A stretch of DNA of 40,601 nt from SKPH01 sp051748565 (GTDB taxonomy: Bacteria > Bacillota > Dethiobacteria > DTU022): positions 1 through 40,601 of the forward strand of contig JBNJHN010000012.1 in NCBI GenBank assembly GCA_051748565.1, written 5' to 3'. Each line of letters begins with the position of its first letter. The first letter of the stretch is position 1. The position numbers and the translations under genes are program-made. Of the stretch, positions 25,263-34,676 are shown one piece after another. The notes under the pieces were generated by a model. It had not been told where the DNA came from. It did not search any database and saw nothing but the letters and a program-made list of their open reading frames with translations.

Positions 25263-25540
25263 TTCACTCCCGGCATTATTGTTATTTTTATATCGCCGAA
25301 AAATAATTGTATTATTCGGCAGGATTAACTCAGATTTCTTAATAAGGGGGATAAGTTATATATTGGTGAATATCAACTTTATTCCTGGAAATTTGTGCTG
25401 CGCTAAGGAGCAGACAATGTTATTTTGATGCCGGATAGGGTAATATTCTATATTTCTAATAATATTCCTGCAAAATATTGAAATAAAATGTTATTCCTGA
25501 TTATCCGGCTTAAATATATCGCCAAACCCCAGGTTTGTAC
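25263..25540. other. AT-rich intergenic region with repeated motifs
   Basis: No gene is supported in these 278 bases. TATTCCTG occurs three times in the same orientation (25380-25387, 25463-25470, 25492-25499). GCCGGATA (25430-25437) and its inverse TATCCGGC (25502-25509) bracket 64 bases. A further imperfect hairpin (GCCGAA/TTCGGC) lies near 25295-25320. The region must hold the promoter of the exchanger-rho-rpmE unit; a possible one is TTGCAG-17-TAGAAT on the minus strand around 25449-25477. Confidence 0.4.
25523..25537 (-). terminator. Short hairpin after the MBL gene
   Basis: CAAACC and GGTTTG pair with a 3-base loop a few bases beyond the stop codon of the metallo-beta-lactamase gene, the last gene of the wal operon. 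The following sequence is AT-rich but lacks a real U-run, so termination is only suggested. Confidence 0.35.
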
Positions 25541-26164
25541 CTAAAATTTCGAATCATTAATAAATGGGTTCAACTCTGATTCGTCACCTATGGTAGTTGC
25601 CGGACCGTGACCGGGGTAGACTACCGTTTCAGGCTTTAAAGTAAGCAGCTTCGCCCGTATGCTTTGCATCAAAGTTTCATAAGAGCCCCCGGGAAGATCA
25701 GTTCTTCCGATTGAACCGGCAAAGAGAGTATCGCCACAAAAAACGCCCGTCTTTTCGATCAAGCATACACTGCCCGCCGTATGGCCTGGTGTTTCACGGA
25801 CACTGAAAATCAGTGTCCCAAAAGTAATTTTATCTCCTTCACTTATAAAAAGATCCGGCGCCGGTTTCCTTCGTAGAATAAGGCCCAGCCCAAAACCCGG
25901 ATTTTTGTACAGTTCGAGATCTTTTTCGCATAAAAGCAATGGGACAGCAAATTCATCTTTCAATTTGCTATTCGCTCCAATGTGATCGATGTGTCCGTGT
26001 GTATTGATGACATATTTTACCTTTAAGTTCAGGGTCTTAACTTTATCAATAATTCTTTTCCCTTCTGCACCGGGATCAATAATAACTGCTTCTTTTGTTT
26101 CCGGGCAGGACACCAGGTAGCAATTAGTGGCAAACATACTGACTGCCATAGTTGTAACGTTCAT
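25541..26164 (-). CDS. Metallo-beta-lactamase-fold hydrolase (glyoxalase II-like)
   Basis: The 207-residue protein has the full zinc motif THGHIDHIG (H56, H58, D60, H61), then TPGHTAGS with a further histidine, FCGDTLFAGSIGRTDLPGG, and the last ligand in PGHGPATT. It resembles short glyoxalase II-like hydrolases (COG0491) that act on thioesters or related substrates; the substrate is unknown. It is shorter than, and different from, the WalJ/YycJ nuclease-like protein that ends wal operons in Bacillus. It lies 46 bases after the phosphatase-superfamily gene. Confidence 0.9.
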   Translation of the reverse strand: MNVTTMAVSMFATNCYLVSCPETKEAVIIDPGAEGKRIIDKVKTLNLKVKYVINTHGHIDHIGANSKLKDEFAVPLLLCEKDLELYKNPGFGLGLILRRKPAPDLFISEGDKITFGTLIFSVRETPGHTAGSVCLIEKTGVFCGDTLFAGSIGRTDLPGGSYETLMQSIRAKLLTLKPETVVYPGHGPATTIGDESELNPFINDSKF

Positions 26165-26210
26165 CCGGTTTCCCTTTCCTGTTTCAATATCAGTTTCCCA
26201 ACCTTTGTTA

Positions 26211-27146
26211 TTAACTCAGATCGCCCGGATATACCCAGCCTAATACTGAAAATACCGCTGGGAGCAAATCAGTCAGATCTCTTAACCCGGAATGGAGAAA
26301 GCGCCGCAACCTGAGATCTCCTATAAGTATTGCCGGCACATTGTTGTATGTATGATCACGGCCTGAAATATCTTCGAGGTTGCCATGGTCACTGGTAATT
26401 ATCAGAAGGGTCTCTTTACTGTTGACTTCTCCGGAAAGGGTCCCGATAAAACGATCCAGAATATTAATTACACGTCCGGCTTCAGCCCTATCGGACATGT
26501 GCCCGGCTAAATCAGTTAGAAAATATTCAAAAAGACAAAAATCGTACCTGCGGCTTATTTCGGCAAGCCTTGCAGCTCCCTCCTCGGGTGTGATCAACGG
26601 AACGTCAAATCCCATTCGCTTTAAAATATCATTAGTGATATCCATATACAAAGCCCGGCCCGCCTTTAGATCATTTAGACTGTAAAATGGAATCCGACCA
26701 TAATAGGTAATCAGGGTGGAGCAAGAATAACGGTTCCCCGGCAGGCCTCTGCGCAAATACTCAAAAAAAAGTGGTCGGTACGCATTGGAAAATGCCACAT
26801 TGAATCCTTTCCTCTTGAGCTGCCGAAAAACGCCTTTCGAAGAAAGCAGTCGTCTGAGTCTTTGTTCAGGGAACCCGTTTAAATGGCAGCCCAATAAAGC
26901 AGGGGCATTTATGCCGGTAAATATAGACGTCTGCCCCGTTGCACTTTGCGGCAGCCCTGATACACCAAGAGTGGCATCCAGTCCTATTAGAGATGCACGG
27001 GGACCGCAATATCCGGCAGAATCTTCAATAAGACGCCTGCCATCAAGGATATCGGTCAGGCCCGGAGTATCAGTGTGGGCTAAAGGATTGTTTGGCTCAT
27101 TTTTGCCCAATCCGACACCGTCAATAAAAATAAACAGCAGACGCAA
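26211..27146 (-). CDS. Alkaline-phosphatase-superfamily metalloenzyme
   Basis: The 311-residue protein has the superfamily metal motifs: FIDGVGLG near the N terminus (D9), a nucleophile loop SATGQTSIFTG (T70 likely), and SDHGN plus RDHTYNNVP near residues 253-270. It is related to the metalloenzyme fold shared by phosphopentomutase and cofactor-independent phosphoglycerate mutase, but it is shorter and lacks their family-specific cap sequences that I would recognise, so the substrate is open. The start is TTG 27144-27146 with a weak GGGGGC site. It follows htrA in the wal operon by 73 bases. Confidence 0.8.
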   Translation of the reverse strand: MRLLFIFIDGVGLGKNEPNNPLAHTDTPGLTDILDGRRLIEDSAGYCGPRASLIGLDATLGVSGLPQSATGQTSIFTGINAPALLGCHLNGFPEQRLRRLLSSKGVFRQLKRKGFNVAFSNAYRPLFFEYLRRGLPGNRYSCSTLITYYGRIPFYSLNDLKAGRALYMDITNDILKRMGFDVPLITPEEGAARLAEISRRYDFCLFEYFLTDLAGHMSDRAEAGRVINILDRFIGTLSGEVNSKETLLIITSDHGNLEDISGRDHTYNNVPAILIGDLRLRRFLHSGLRDLTDLLPAVFSVLGWVYPGDLS

Positions 27147-27219
27147 GATTCAGCCCCCGTTTTATCAGCCCGTATATTTTTTAATCAACCGCTGCATTAT
27201 CCTGCTCTTAGTCTTGAGG

Positions 27220-28398
27220 TTATTCGGATTCTTCAGTTTCGGTCTCCGCTTCAAAGCCAAAATCATCCGGACGTTCACCGAGAGTCAGCGTAATTTGGTT
27301 TGCCTCTCCATCACGGAAATAGGTGATGGTAATAGTATCGCCGGGGTAATAATCCAGTAATAGATCAAATAGTTGAGCCAAATACTGAACATCCTTACTA
27401 TCCATTGATACTATAATATCGTCGGGCATCAAACCTGCCCGTCCGGCAGGGCTTCCAGGGTCTACATCAACAATAAGGACACCCTTTTCAGGTTCTACAT
27501 CACTATAATCAACCCAGTCGTCGATAATAACTCCTAGGTGCGGACGTATAACCCGCCCGTGTTCAAGAAGATCAGCTGTCACTCTTGCTACAGTATTACT
27601 GGGAATGGAAAGACCAATGCCTTCGACTCCCAGCAATGATATCTTTGCAGTATTAATGCCGATTATTTCTCCATTTAAGTTAACAAGCGGGCCGCCACTG
27701 TTGCCCGGATTTACCAGAGCATCGGTTTGCACAAAGGTATATGCATATGCACTGCCGGGAAACCTGACCTGTCTTCCAACTGCGCTAATTATCCCTGCAG
27801 TTACTGACTGCTGGAAAAAGCCAAGCGGGTTTCCAATTGCCATTACAGTTTCTCCCGCCCGGATTTTATCAGAATTACCCAGGGCCATTTCAGTAAGACC
27901 GGTTTCCTCAATATAGAGAAGGGCCAGATCAGTTAAAACATCAACCCCAACCAGTTCAGCACTGTAGCGACCTTTATCGGGGATTACCACGGTTAAACTA
28001 TCCGCACCTTCAACGACATGATGGTTGGTCACAATATAGCCATCTGAAGAAATTATAGCACCAGATCCCGATTCAACCTGTTCAAGACTCGTTTCACCAA
28101 AACGGGTTATGTAAACATGCTTATTGACGCCAACTACAGCCGGCATCACTTCACTGATAACATCTGCCAGATTAGAATCAGGAACTGACAATGGTGGCGG
28201 ACTCAGTGCTTGCTGCAGACCATTTTCAGTCTCAATGGCGGGTTCTTCAATTTCAGGAACAAGGATATATATAAACAGGCCATACACAAGGGCTGCACCT
28301 AAAAGAATTCCCAAAATGCCAAAAGACAGGTAGCCGATGAAAGACCAGCAGGCGCCACCCAGGTTGGAGTGTTTATAATAATCGTGTTTGTGATCCAT
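27220..28398 (-). CDS. htrA: Membrane-anchored HtrA/DegP-type serine protease
   Basis: The 392-residue protein has an N-terminal membrane anchor (about residues 22-48), a trypsin-like protease domain (about 75-270) and one PDZ domain (about 285-380). The catalytic triad is visible: H127 in TNHHVV, D157 in LTDLALL and S234 in NPGNSGGP. It would degrade or refold damaged proteins outside the cytoplasmic membrane. HtrA genes end the wal operon in Bacillus too. The ATG has an AAAGGAGTGA site. Confidence 0.95.
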   Translation of the reverse strand: MDHKHDYYKHSNLGGACWSFIGYLSFGILGILLGAALVYGLFIYILVPEIEEPAIETENGLQQALSPPPLSVPDSNLADVISEVMPAVVGVNKHVYITRFGETSLEQVESGSGAIISSDGYIVTNHHVVEGADSLTVVIPDKGRYSAELVGVDVLTDLALLYIEETGLTEMALGNSDKIRAGETVMAIGNPLGFFQQSVTAGIISAVGRQVRFPGSAYAYTFVQTDALVNPGNSGGPLVNLNGEIIGINTAKISLLGVEGIGLSIPSNTVARVTADLLEHGRVIRPHLGVIIDDWVDYSDVEPEKGVLIVDVDPGSPAGRAGLMPDDIIVSMDSKDVQYLAQLFDLLLDYYPGDTITITYFRDGEANQITLTLGERPDDFGFEAETETEESE

Positions 28399-28482
28399 AG
28401 GGGATTCACTCCTTTAACTATAGTTTTAGATGAGCATTTTTGTGATAAAGGCAAAGATTATTTATGGGCAGTTTTATCAATT

Positions 28483-29772
28483 TCAATCCAGGTTTCCGGA
28501 GTTCTCCTGATAATCCTGTACACTTTCCCGACGGATCTTTGCTCCCAGTTGAATCAACTTCTGTTCAAAATTATCATATCCGCGATCTACATGCTCTACT
28601 GCATTAATTTCGCTATCACCTTCAGCTGTCAGAGCGGCAATAATCAATGCTGCTCCCGATCTGAGGTCGGGAGCTGTAACAGGAGCACCCGTCAATGGAA
28701 CACCGCCTTCTATCAGGGCGGTGCGACCTTCAACTTTGATCCGGGCACCCATCCGCTTTAGTTCATTAACGTGATTATAGCGGCCATCGAAAACATTCTC
28801 CGTAACAACGCTAAGTCCCCTGGCTGTTGTAAGCAAGACCATGCCCGGAGGCTGGAGATCAGTCGGAAAACCCGGATACGGGAAGGTTTTCAGATCCGAA
28901 GGCAGTAGAGATTCAACACCTTCTACTTTCGCAGCTTCCGGTTCTATCTTAACCCTTGCCCCAGTTTCTCTTAGTTTAGCTGTTATTGCTTCAAGGTGCT
29001 TCGGAATGATATCTTCAACGGTGACAATGCCCCCGGTTGCTGCTGCAGCCAGCATAAATGTCCCTGCTTCAATTCTATCCGGAATAATTGTGTGTCGGGC
29101 CCCGTTAAATTTACGGACTCCCTCTATCCTGATCACATCAGTTCCTGCGCCTCTGATCGAAGCTCCCATTGCATTCAGAAAGTTTGCAAGATCTACAATT
29201 TCAGGTTCTTTAGCCACATTTTCCAAAACGGTTCTACCTTCAGCTGCTGCCGCCGCAAGCATCAGGTTAATTGTCGCTCCTATGCTGACCACATCTAAGT
29301 AAATACGTGCTCCAACTATTTTTTCAGCTGATAATTTAATCATACCATGTCCAATATTTATTTTTGCTCCCAGAGCAGAAAACCCCTTTAGATGCTGATC
29401 TATCGGCCTCGGCCCGAGATCACAACCTCCGGGAATAGGCACCTCTGCTCTGCCAAAACGAGCAAGCAAACTGCCCATAAAGTAATATGAAGCACGCATT
29501 TTTTTTACAAGTTCGTAGGAGGGAGCTATTTGAGAAAGATTCCCCGGGGTGAGCTCCAGCGCATCTCTTCCACGCCTGCGAATTGTTACCCCGAGATTTT
29601 CAAGTATTTTTATCATTGTACGGACATCAGTGATATCAGGCAGGTTCTCGAGCTGAACTGTGCCTGATGTTAATACTGCTGCCGGCAGCACTGCAACAGC
29701 AGAATTTTTTGAGCCACTAATTTTCACTTTGCCGGAAAGGGCAGTCTTCCCCTTAACAATAAATTTTTCCAT
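28483..29772 (-). CDS. murA: UDP-N-acetylglucosamine 1-carboxyvinyltransferase
   Basis: The 429-residue enzyme transfers enolpyruvate from PEP to UDP-GlcNAc, the first committed step of peptidoglycan synthesis. The N-terminal KISGSKNSAVAVLPA and the active-site loop Cys in PIPGGCDLGPRPID are present; a Cys at this place means fosfomycin sensitivity of the usual kind. I chose ATG 29770-29772 with an AGGAGGTCAAT site; the earlier ATG at 29808 adds 12 unlike residues. It sits between yycI and htrA, where Bacillus has walJ. Confidence 0.96.
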   Translation of the reverse strand: MEKFIVKGKTALSGKVKISGSKNSAVAVLPAAVLTSGTVQLENLPDITDVRTMIKILENLGVTIRRRGRDALELTPGNLSQIAPSYELVKKMRASYYFMGSLLARFGRAEVPIPGGCDLGPRPIDQHLKGFSALGAKINIGHGMIKLSAEKIVGARIYLDVVSIGATINLMLAAAAAEGRTVLENVAKEPEIVDLANFLNAMGASIRGAGTDVIRIEGVRKFNGARHTIIPDRIEAGTFMLAAAATGGIVTVEDIIPKHLEAITAKLRETGARVKIEPEAAKVEGVESLLPSDLKTFPYPGFPTDLQPPGMVLLTTARGLSVVTENVFDGRYNHVNELKRMGARIKVEGRTALIEGGVPLTGAPVTAPDLRSGAALIIAALTAEGDSEINAVEHVDRGYDNFEQKLIQLGAKIRRESVQDYQENSGNLD

Positions 29773-29841
29773 ATTGACCTCCTGTTTCACTTGAGTCGAA
29801 TAATGCAATGCTCCCTTATCGTACGAAATACTTTACCGCAT

Positions 29842-30717
29842 TTAATCCAGTATAACACTATTATGTTCTAAATTGCCGGTAAATGCATTGATATAATAAT
29901 ACTCTTTCCCATCTAAAGCAATCCTCCAAACAGGAGGGATTTCCCACTTTTCTGCATCATATTCACCGCTATAATAACCCAGCTCTATATGCTGAATTTG
30001 TCTCGGCTCCGGGCTTGGCCCCAACTCATTAATCATATTTGTTAAGGCTTTAGTTGCAGAGATCACTTCCATTTCCCGGGGAGGCGTCCTTTTAGTCGGG
30101 CTCAACCAGTATATTTCCACCAATTTAATATAGTCAGATTCGAGCACCACTTTTAACTGACTGGCATATATCGGGGCATCCTCAAGGATCTGATAGTAAT
30201 AAAAGTTTACCCCATCTTCAATAAGTTCCATATAATCAAAATGAATTCCATCAGGCAGCAGCTTTTCGTTTTCTAAAAACTGCTTGATCATTCTTTTTAT
30301 TTCCCGTTCTTCCAGCTTAACCGCATCTTCAGCAAGGAAAATACCGGGATCATAAACAATCTGAATCAACCCGTTTGAGTAAATGATAGCCGTCTCGCCT
30401 TCTGCCTGAAAGTTAGATGTATTCCCGGATTCACTAGCGCTTGCTCCTTTTTCAATAAAATGTTGGAGAATTTTTCTTTGAAAATCCATTGCCATTGATA
30501 CAGTGATAAAATCGCTTACCCGGGCTGACCGGTCCAGAGAAACTTCCAGAATGTAATTGCTATCACTAAGCATAGACTCTGTGATCTGTAAATCTTCAGC
30601 AGTAATTGCTACTTTTGTCAAACGGCCAAAATCAGGCCAGAAAAGATAGTATCCAAGGAATATATTTAGTCCGGCAAAGGCAATTATTAAGATCGATTTG
30701 GCCCGCCCGAGGTTCAC
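29842..30717 (-). CDS. yycI: YycI-like regulator of the WalRK system
   Basis: The 291-residue protein has one N-terminal transmembrane helix (about residues 7-27) and an extracytoplasmic YycI/YycH-type domain. Its C-terminal part shows the family pattern of a cystatin-like repeat (WRIALDGKEYYYINAFTGNLE). In Bacillus YycI and YycH form a membrane complex with WalK that dampens its activity. The start is GTG 30715-30717, whose GTGA overlaps the TGA of yycH, behind AAGGAGG. The sequence is diverged, so the call also relies on its place. Confidence 0.85.
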   Translation of the reverse strand: MNLGRAKSILIIAFAGLNIFLGYYLFWPDFGRLTKVAITAEDLQITESMLSDSNYILEVSLDRSARVSDFITVSMAMDFQRKILQHFIEKGASASESGNTSNFQAEGETAIIYSNGLIQIVYDPGIFLAEDAVKLEEREIKRMIKQFLENEKLLPDGIHFDYMELIEDGVNFYYYQILEDAPIYASQLKVVLESDYIKLVEIYWLSPTKRTPPREMEVISATKALTNMINELGPSPEPRQIQHIELGYYSGEYDAEKWEIPPVWRIALDGKEYYYINAFTGNLEHNSVILD

Positions 30718-32060
30718 AGCAAATCCTCCTTGTTGAGAGGTTCCAAACTTTCGGCTTTGAGAAAGATTTTTTCTCCATTAATCTGGATAAACCATACCGG
30801 TTCACCTTTGTAAATATTCGCAGACCCGATTACTGCATACCCGAGATTCATTTTTTCAATAAACAGCCCTTGTTCATTTTCAAATAATCTGGCAAGCAAA
30901 ATCTTTAATGCCGCTTCTAAAGCTTCCTGCCAAAGTGCAGCCGACAATTGTTCGCCATTTTCCTGAATGGTGTCCACGGGGATATAAATAGAACGTGCGC
31001 AGTGAATCAAGCCACGGTCATTAAATAACGTTCTGGTTCCATGACTGGTAAAAAAGGGATATCCATTGTGGTAAAAGCCCCACTCTGCGGAATAATATTT
31101 TGCTCTTCCCCATCCGTCCAGATAGAGATCTTCGAAGCGGAGTCCTTCGTGCCAGCCACCATGATAGCTGATTAGAGAACTACTGCTAATCATAGCTTCA
31201 GTATATGATAAAGTTACCTGTCCTTCCTCTAAGCCTGGAGAAGAGTATTCAAAGCCGGTATCTGTTAAACGCAGGCCCCTGTTACCATCAGTATATATCA
31301 ATCCCCCATCTTTTTCCTCGATAATGCGAGCCAGATTATGATCAACAAAAAAAGTTTTCAGGATTAGATCGCGATCAATCTCCTCCGGCTTTAGAATTAC
31401 CCTGTTCATTTTTACTGTATCCAGAGGCACATAGATTGGCGCACTGATATTCAGCTCATATTCAAGAACTGCTGATAGCAAATCATCGGACAGAATTGTG
31501 TAAATCATTTGATTCTCGGTAGTTATATCCACGAGCAAACTGTTAAATATCTCCACATTTTCAGGGGTTAATTGCACATATAAAACTGTGCCGTCTGCCG
31601 GTCCCGATAATTCCAGCCAAAGATTCTCTTCAAGCGAATAAAGATTTATTTCACTAACCATAGCACTGGCTGATTCAGATAACCACGGAGCTCCTGCCCC
31701 TAACGGGAGTTCCGGTTTAAGATGATAAGTCAGCAAGTTCAGGGCATCTTCTGCGAGCATATCATTTATGGTATCAGAAGGCTTATTAGCTTCCTGGAGT
31801 AATTTAGATGTGATATTCCACAGCTGATTATAATGGGGATCTCCATTTCTGAAAATATAGTAGCCCTCTTCTATGGTAACAACAATTTCCAGAGGGGTCA
31901 CTACTTCTTCCAATGGCCTGGGCTTTTCAACTATGATCCTTTCAAAAACTTCTTCGGCAATTAATTGAGCCGGTTTTTGACCGTACCATAGCTGGTAAGT
32001 TAAAAGGAGGCTTAAAACAACCAAAAATAAAAGCAAAATACTTTTTATTTTCTCAATCAA
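30714..32060 (-). CDS. yycH: YycH-like regulator of the WalRK system
   Basis: The 448-residue protein has an N-terminal transmembrane helix (about residues 6-26) and a large extracytoplasmic region, as in YycH. It ends with segments typical of the YycH/YycI fold (AVIGSANIYKGEPVWFIQIN). It would act with YycI on WalK in the membrane. The start is TTG 32058-32060, overlapping the walK stop as TTGA, with GGAGGTGA 7 bases upstream. The walK-yycH-yycI trio is thus linked by two successive stop-start overlaps. Confidence 0.86.
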   Translation of the reverse strand: MIEKIKSILLLFLVVLSLLLTYQLWYGQKPAQLIAEEVFERIIVEKPRPLEEVVTPLEIVVTIEEGYYIFRNGDPHYNQLWNITSKLLQEANKPSDTINDMLAEDALNLLTYHLKPELPLGAGAPWLSESASAMVSEINLYSLEENLWLELSGPADGTVLYVQLTPENVEIFNSLLVDITTENQMIYTILSDDLLSAVLEYELNISAPIYVPLDTVKMNRVILKPEEIDRDLILKTFFVDHNLARIIEEKDGGLIYTDGNRGLRLTDTGFEYSSPGLEEGQVTLSYTEAMISSSSLISYHGGWHEGLRFEDLYLDGWGRAKYYSAEWGFYHNGYPFFTSHGTRTLFNDRGLIHCARSIYIPVDTIQENGEQLSAALWQEALEAALKILLARLFENEQGLFIEKMNLGYAVIGSANIYKGEPVWFIQINGEKIFLKAESLEPLNKEDLL

Positions 32061-33883
32061 GTTAGCCTCACCTCCTCACTTGCCTTCCTGGGCAGTGTAA
32101 AAGAAACCTTTGTTCCAAACCCAACTTTACTTTCTATCCAGATAGAACCTCCATGCCCTTCGACAATTTTCCGGGCAATTGAAAGTCCCAGCCCTGTGCC
32201 ACCGAAATCCCGGCTGCGTGTTTTTTCAACCCTGTAGAACCGCTCAAAAACTCTCGGCAGTTCGTTTCCCGGAATACCGCTTCCAGTGTCTTCAATAACA
32301 ATTTTAATAAAGCTATCTTCTTCATTTGCGCTAATTTTTATTTGCCCATCCGGGGCAGTATACTTTACTGCATTATTTAATAAGTTAGAAAAAACACGCA
32401 TTAATTTATCCCTATCAACAAATGCTGCAGCACAATCGGGATCGATCATAACATTTATGTGCGGAAATTTTATACTTATTTTCTGCTTAAGTTGTTCAAC
32501 AGCCTCCAGAGCCAAATCATGCAAATCGATTTCACTCTTTTGCCAATAAGACTGACTGGAATCCATCTGTGATAAAACCAAAAGATCTTTAACCATTGAA
32601 ACCATGCGATCGGTTTCCCGGGACAGGACTTTAAGAAAACGATCGCGCACCCCGGGTTCTTCTGCCGCACCATCAAGCAAGGTCTCAACATAACTTTTCA
32701 CCGTAGCAAGAGGTGTTCTTAACTCATGAGAAACGTCTGCAACAAATTCTTCCTGGCGGCGGGTGAGCTCTCTTTCCCTGGTGATGTCATGCAGCACGAT
32801 CAGTGTGCCGTCAAGTTTCCCCTTATCAACTTTAAATGGAGCAACCTTCACCTCCATTGTACAATCAGGAGCGCTCCTCGAGATTTCTGCCGTTAGAGGG
32901 TTCTGGCGGCGGATGAACTGACGCATTCCATCAGAACCAATCAAATGTCGGAGCAGGTAAAAACCGGAACGATTTAGGACAGGGACTTTCAAACTAAGAG
33001 CTTCAATGAGGCTCCTTGCAGATGGATTAATCTGGATCAGTCGGCCTTTTCCATCAAGGGCAACAATCCCATCGCTCATATTGTTAATGATTGCCTCGAC
33101 TTTGCTTTTTTCAGACGACATTTCATCTATGGTATGATTAAGCTGCTCTGCAAGATAGTTGAATGTTTCTCCCAACCGACCTATTTCATCCGCGTTTTGT
33201 ACCTTAATTTTGCGGGAAAAGTCTCCCGCAGCCATAAAATTGGCCTGATCGGTAACTTCTTTGATAGGTGCGGTAATCGTTCTGGTTAAAACAATTCCCA
33301 GGATAAAACTAACCGCCAGGGCCAGGCCAACACCTGTCAGCAAAATAGTTTTTACTTCGTTCAGCGTATTATCAACAGATCTGAGAGAACCACTTAAATA
33401 GATGACTCCTATAATGCTCTGTTCGTTCCGGATAGGATAGGCCATGTAATAGCGCCTTTCTCCATCAGCAGGGTCAAAACGCACGTCATCACTCAAATGG
33501 CCGGCCAAAGCGCGGGTAATTTCATCGCGGATTAATCGGCGCCCAATTAAGGTCTGGCTGGCGGAGGTTCCGATAACCTGGGCGAAATTATCGAGGATAA
33601 TGATTTCCATTTCATATAAGTCTCTGAACTCACGAGCAATTCTAACCGTATCTTCAGTCCAGGTCTGACCTTCCCCAAAGCCAGGCTGCATAAAGACAGA
33701 AAGCAGCCGAGCCTGGTTTTCCAGGCCTTCTTTATAGTTACGAAGATAGTATTGCTCCAGTGACTGTACAAGGTAAACACTGATTAATTGCAGGGAAAAA
33801 AGGACCAACATAATATAGATAAATATTATCTTCCACTGGAGGCTGTTAAATAGCTTACCTCCGCCTAAAATAATAACCGACAC
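32057..33883 (-). CDS. walK: WalK-type cell-wall sensor histidine kinase
   Basis: The protein of about 608 residues has two transmembrane helices flanking an extracellular sensor domain, then HAMP, PAS (EAIINNMSDGIVALD), HisKA with the phospho-histidine in VSHELRTPLATVKS, and HATPase with NLLNNAVKY, DTGSGIP and GGTGLGLS. This order is that of WalK, which controls wall hydrolases. The start is unclear. Homologues would begin near FNSLQWKI, where the codons are CTA TTT; the usable candidates are GTG 33883 (chosen), GTG 33937 (both inside walR) and ATG 33811 (inside the first helix). Confidence 0.93.
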   Translation of the reverse strand: MSVIILGGGKLFNSLQWKIIFIYIMLVLFSLQLISVYLVQSLEQYYLRNYKEGLENQARLLSVFMQPGFGEGQTWTEDTVRIAREFRDLYEMEIIILDNFAQVIGTSASQTLIGRRLIRDEITRALAGHLSDDVRFDPADGERRYYMAYPIRNEQSIIGVIYLSGSLRSVDNTLNEVKTILLTGVGLALAVSFILGIVLTRTITAPIKEVTDQANFMAAGDFSRKIKVQNADEIGRLGETFNYLAEQLNHTIDEMSSEKSKVEAIINNMSDGIVALDGKGRLIQINPSARSLIEALSLKVPVLNRSGFYLLRHLIGSDGMRQFIRRQNPLTAEISRSAPDCTMEVKVAPFKVDKGKLDGTLIVLHDITRERELTRRQEEFVADVSHELRTPLATVKSYVETLLDGAAEEPGVRDRFLKVLSRETDRMVSMVKDLLVLSQMDSSQSYWQKSEIDLHDLALEAVEQLKQKISIKFPHINVMIDPDCAAAFVDRDKLMRVFSNLLNNAVKYTAPDGQIKISANEEDSFIKIVIEDTGSGIPGNELPRVFERFYRVEKTRSRDFGGTGLGLSIARKIVEGHGGSIWIESKVGFGTKVSFTLPRKASEEVRLT

Positions 33884-34550
33884 CCCTCTTGGTATGTATA
33901 TATTCAGGCCTTGCAGGATTTGGCTCCAGCTTTTCACGCAGGCGTCGGACAGTCACATCCACTGTCCGATCATCGCCAACATAATCGTAGCCCCATACCT
34001 GATCCAGCAGCTGTTCCCGGCTGAAAACATGTCCCGGTTTAATCATCAGGTTAACCAGCAGATTAAACTCCCTCTGGGTCAGATCAACAGGCTTATCCTG
34101 ATTATAAACCTGCACTTCATCCCGATCCACAGTAATGCTGCCTACAACTAATTTTCCTTTGTCATGATCCGAGAATTTGTTTTTTACTTTGCTCCGTCGC
34201 AGGATAGCTTTAATTCTTGCGGTTACTTCTCTGGCACTGAATGGTTTCGTCACGTAATCATCCGCACCCAGTTCCAGGCCGAGGACTTTATCCATTTCCA
34301 TTTCTTTTGCAGTCAGCATTATTATGGGGGTTTCCCGGCTGAAGCGTATCTCCCGGCAGACTGTAAAACCGTCTTTTTTCGGCAGCATAATATCGAGTAC
34401 AATTACGTCGGGACTTTCAGTATCAACCATTTTCAGGGCTTCCTCACCATCAAAAGCAGTAACCACCCGGTACCCTTCCTTTTCCAGGTTATATTTCAGA
34501 ATCTCTACGATTGGCTTTTCATCGTCGACAACTAATATTTTTTCAGTCAA
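33855..34550 (-). CDS. walR: WalR-type response regulator
   Basis: The 231-residue OmpR-family regulator has a receiver domain (about 2-120; acidic pocket DDE at 9-11, phospho-acceptor D53 in VLDIMLP, Lys in VTKPF) and a winged-helix DNA-binding domain (about 133-230, ending GVGYYFRRR). It would control autolysin and wall genes with WalK. I chose TTG 34548-34550, 8 bases from GGAG; the GTG at 34559 lies in that site. A weak promoter (TTGCAC-18-TATATT on the minus strand) spans about 34595-34624. The gene leads the wal operon. Confidence 0.95.
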   Translation of the reverse strand: MTEKILVVDDEKPIVEILKYNLEKEGYRVVTAFDGEEALKMVDTESPDVIVLDIMLPKKDGFTVCREIRFSRETPIIMLTAKEMEMDKVLGLELGADDYVTKPFSAREVTARIKAILRRSKVKNKFSDHDKGKLVVGSITVDRDEVQVYNQDKPVDLTQREFNLLVNLMIKPGHVFSREQLLDQVWGYDYVGDDRTVDVTVRRLREKLEPNPARPEYIHTKRGVGYYFRRR

Positions 34551-34622
34551 CCCTACCACTCCAACCAGTTAATATAAAAAAATCTTCCAAGTCCAATATA
34601 TCATGTACATAATGAAAGGTGC

Positions 34623-34653
34623 AAAAAAAAACCCCTCTCCAGCAAGAGAAGGG
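34623..34653 (-). terminator. Intrinsic terminator after the M23 peptidase gene
   Basis: On the minus strand CCCTTCTC and GAGAGGGG form an 8-base-pair stem (one G-U pair) with a 6-base loop, followed by nine T residues. It starts about 24 bases after the M23 gene stop and insulates the wal operon from it. Confidence 0.9.
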
Positions 34654-34676
34654 CTCACAATCCTATTTTATCCCGC

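Noticed and set aside
26785..27360. 191-codon plus-strand open frame
   Set aside because: It spans the antisense of two genes (phosphatase superfamily and htrA) and their gap, with no recognisable domain.
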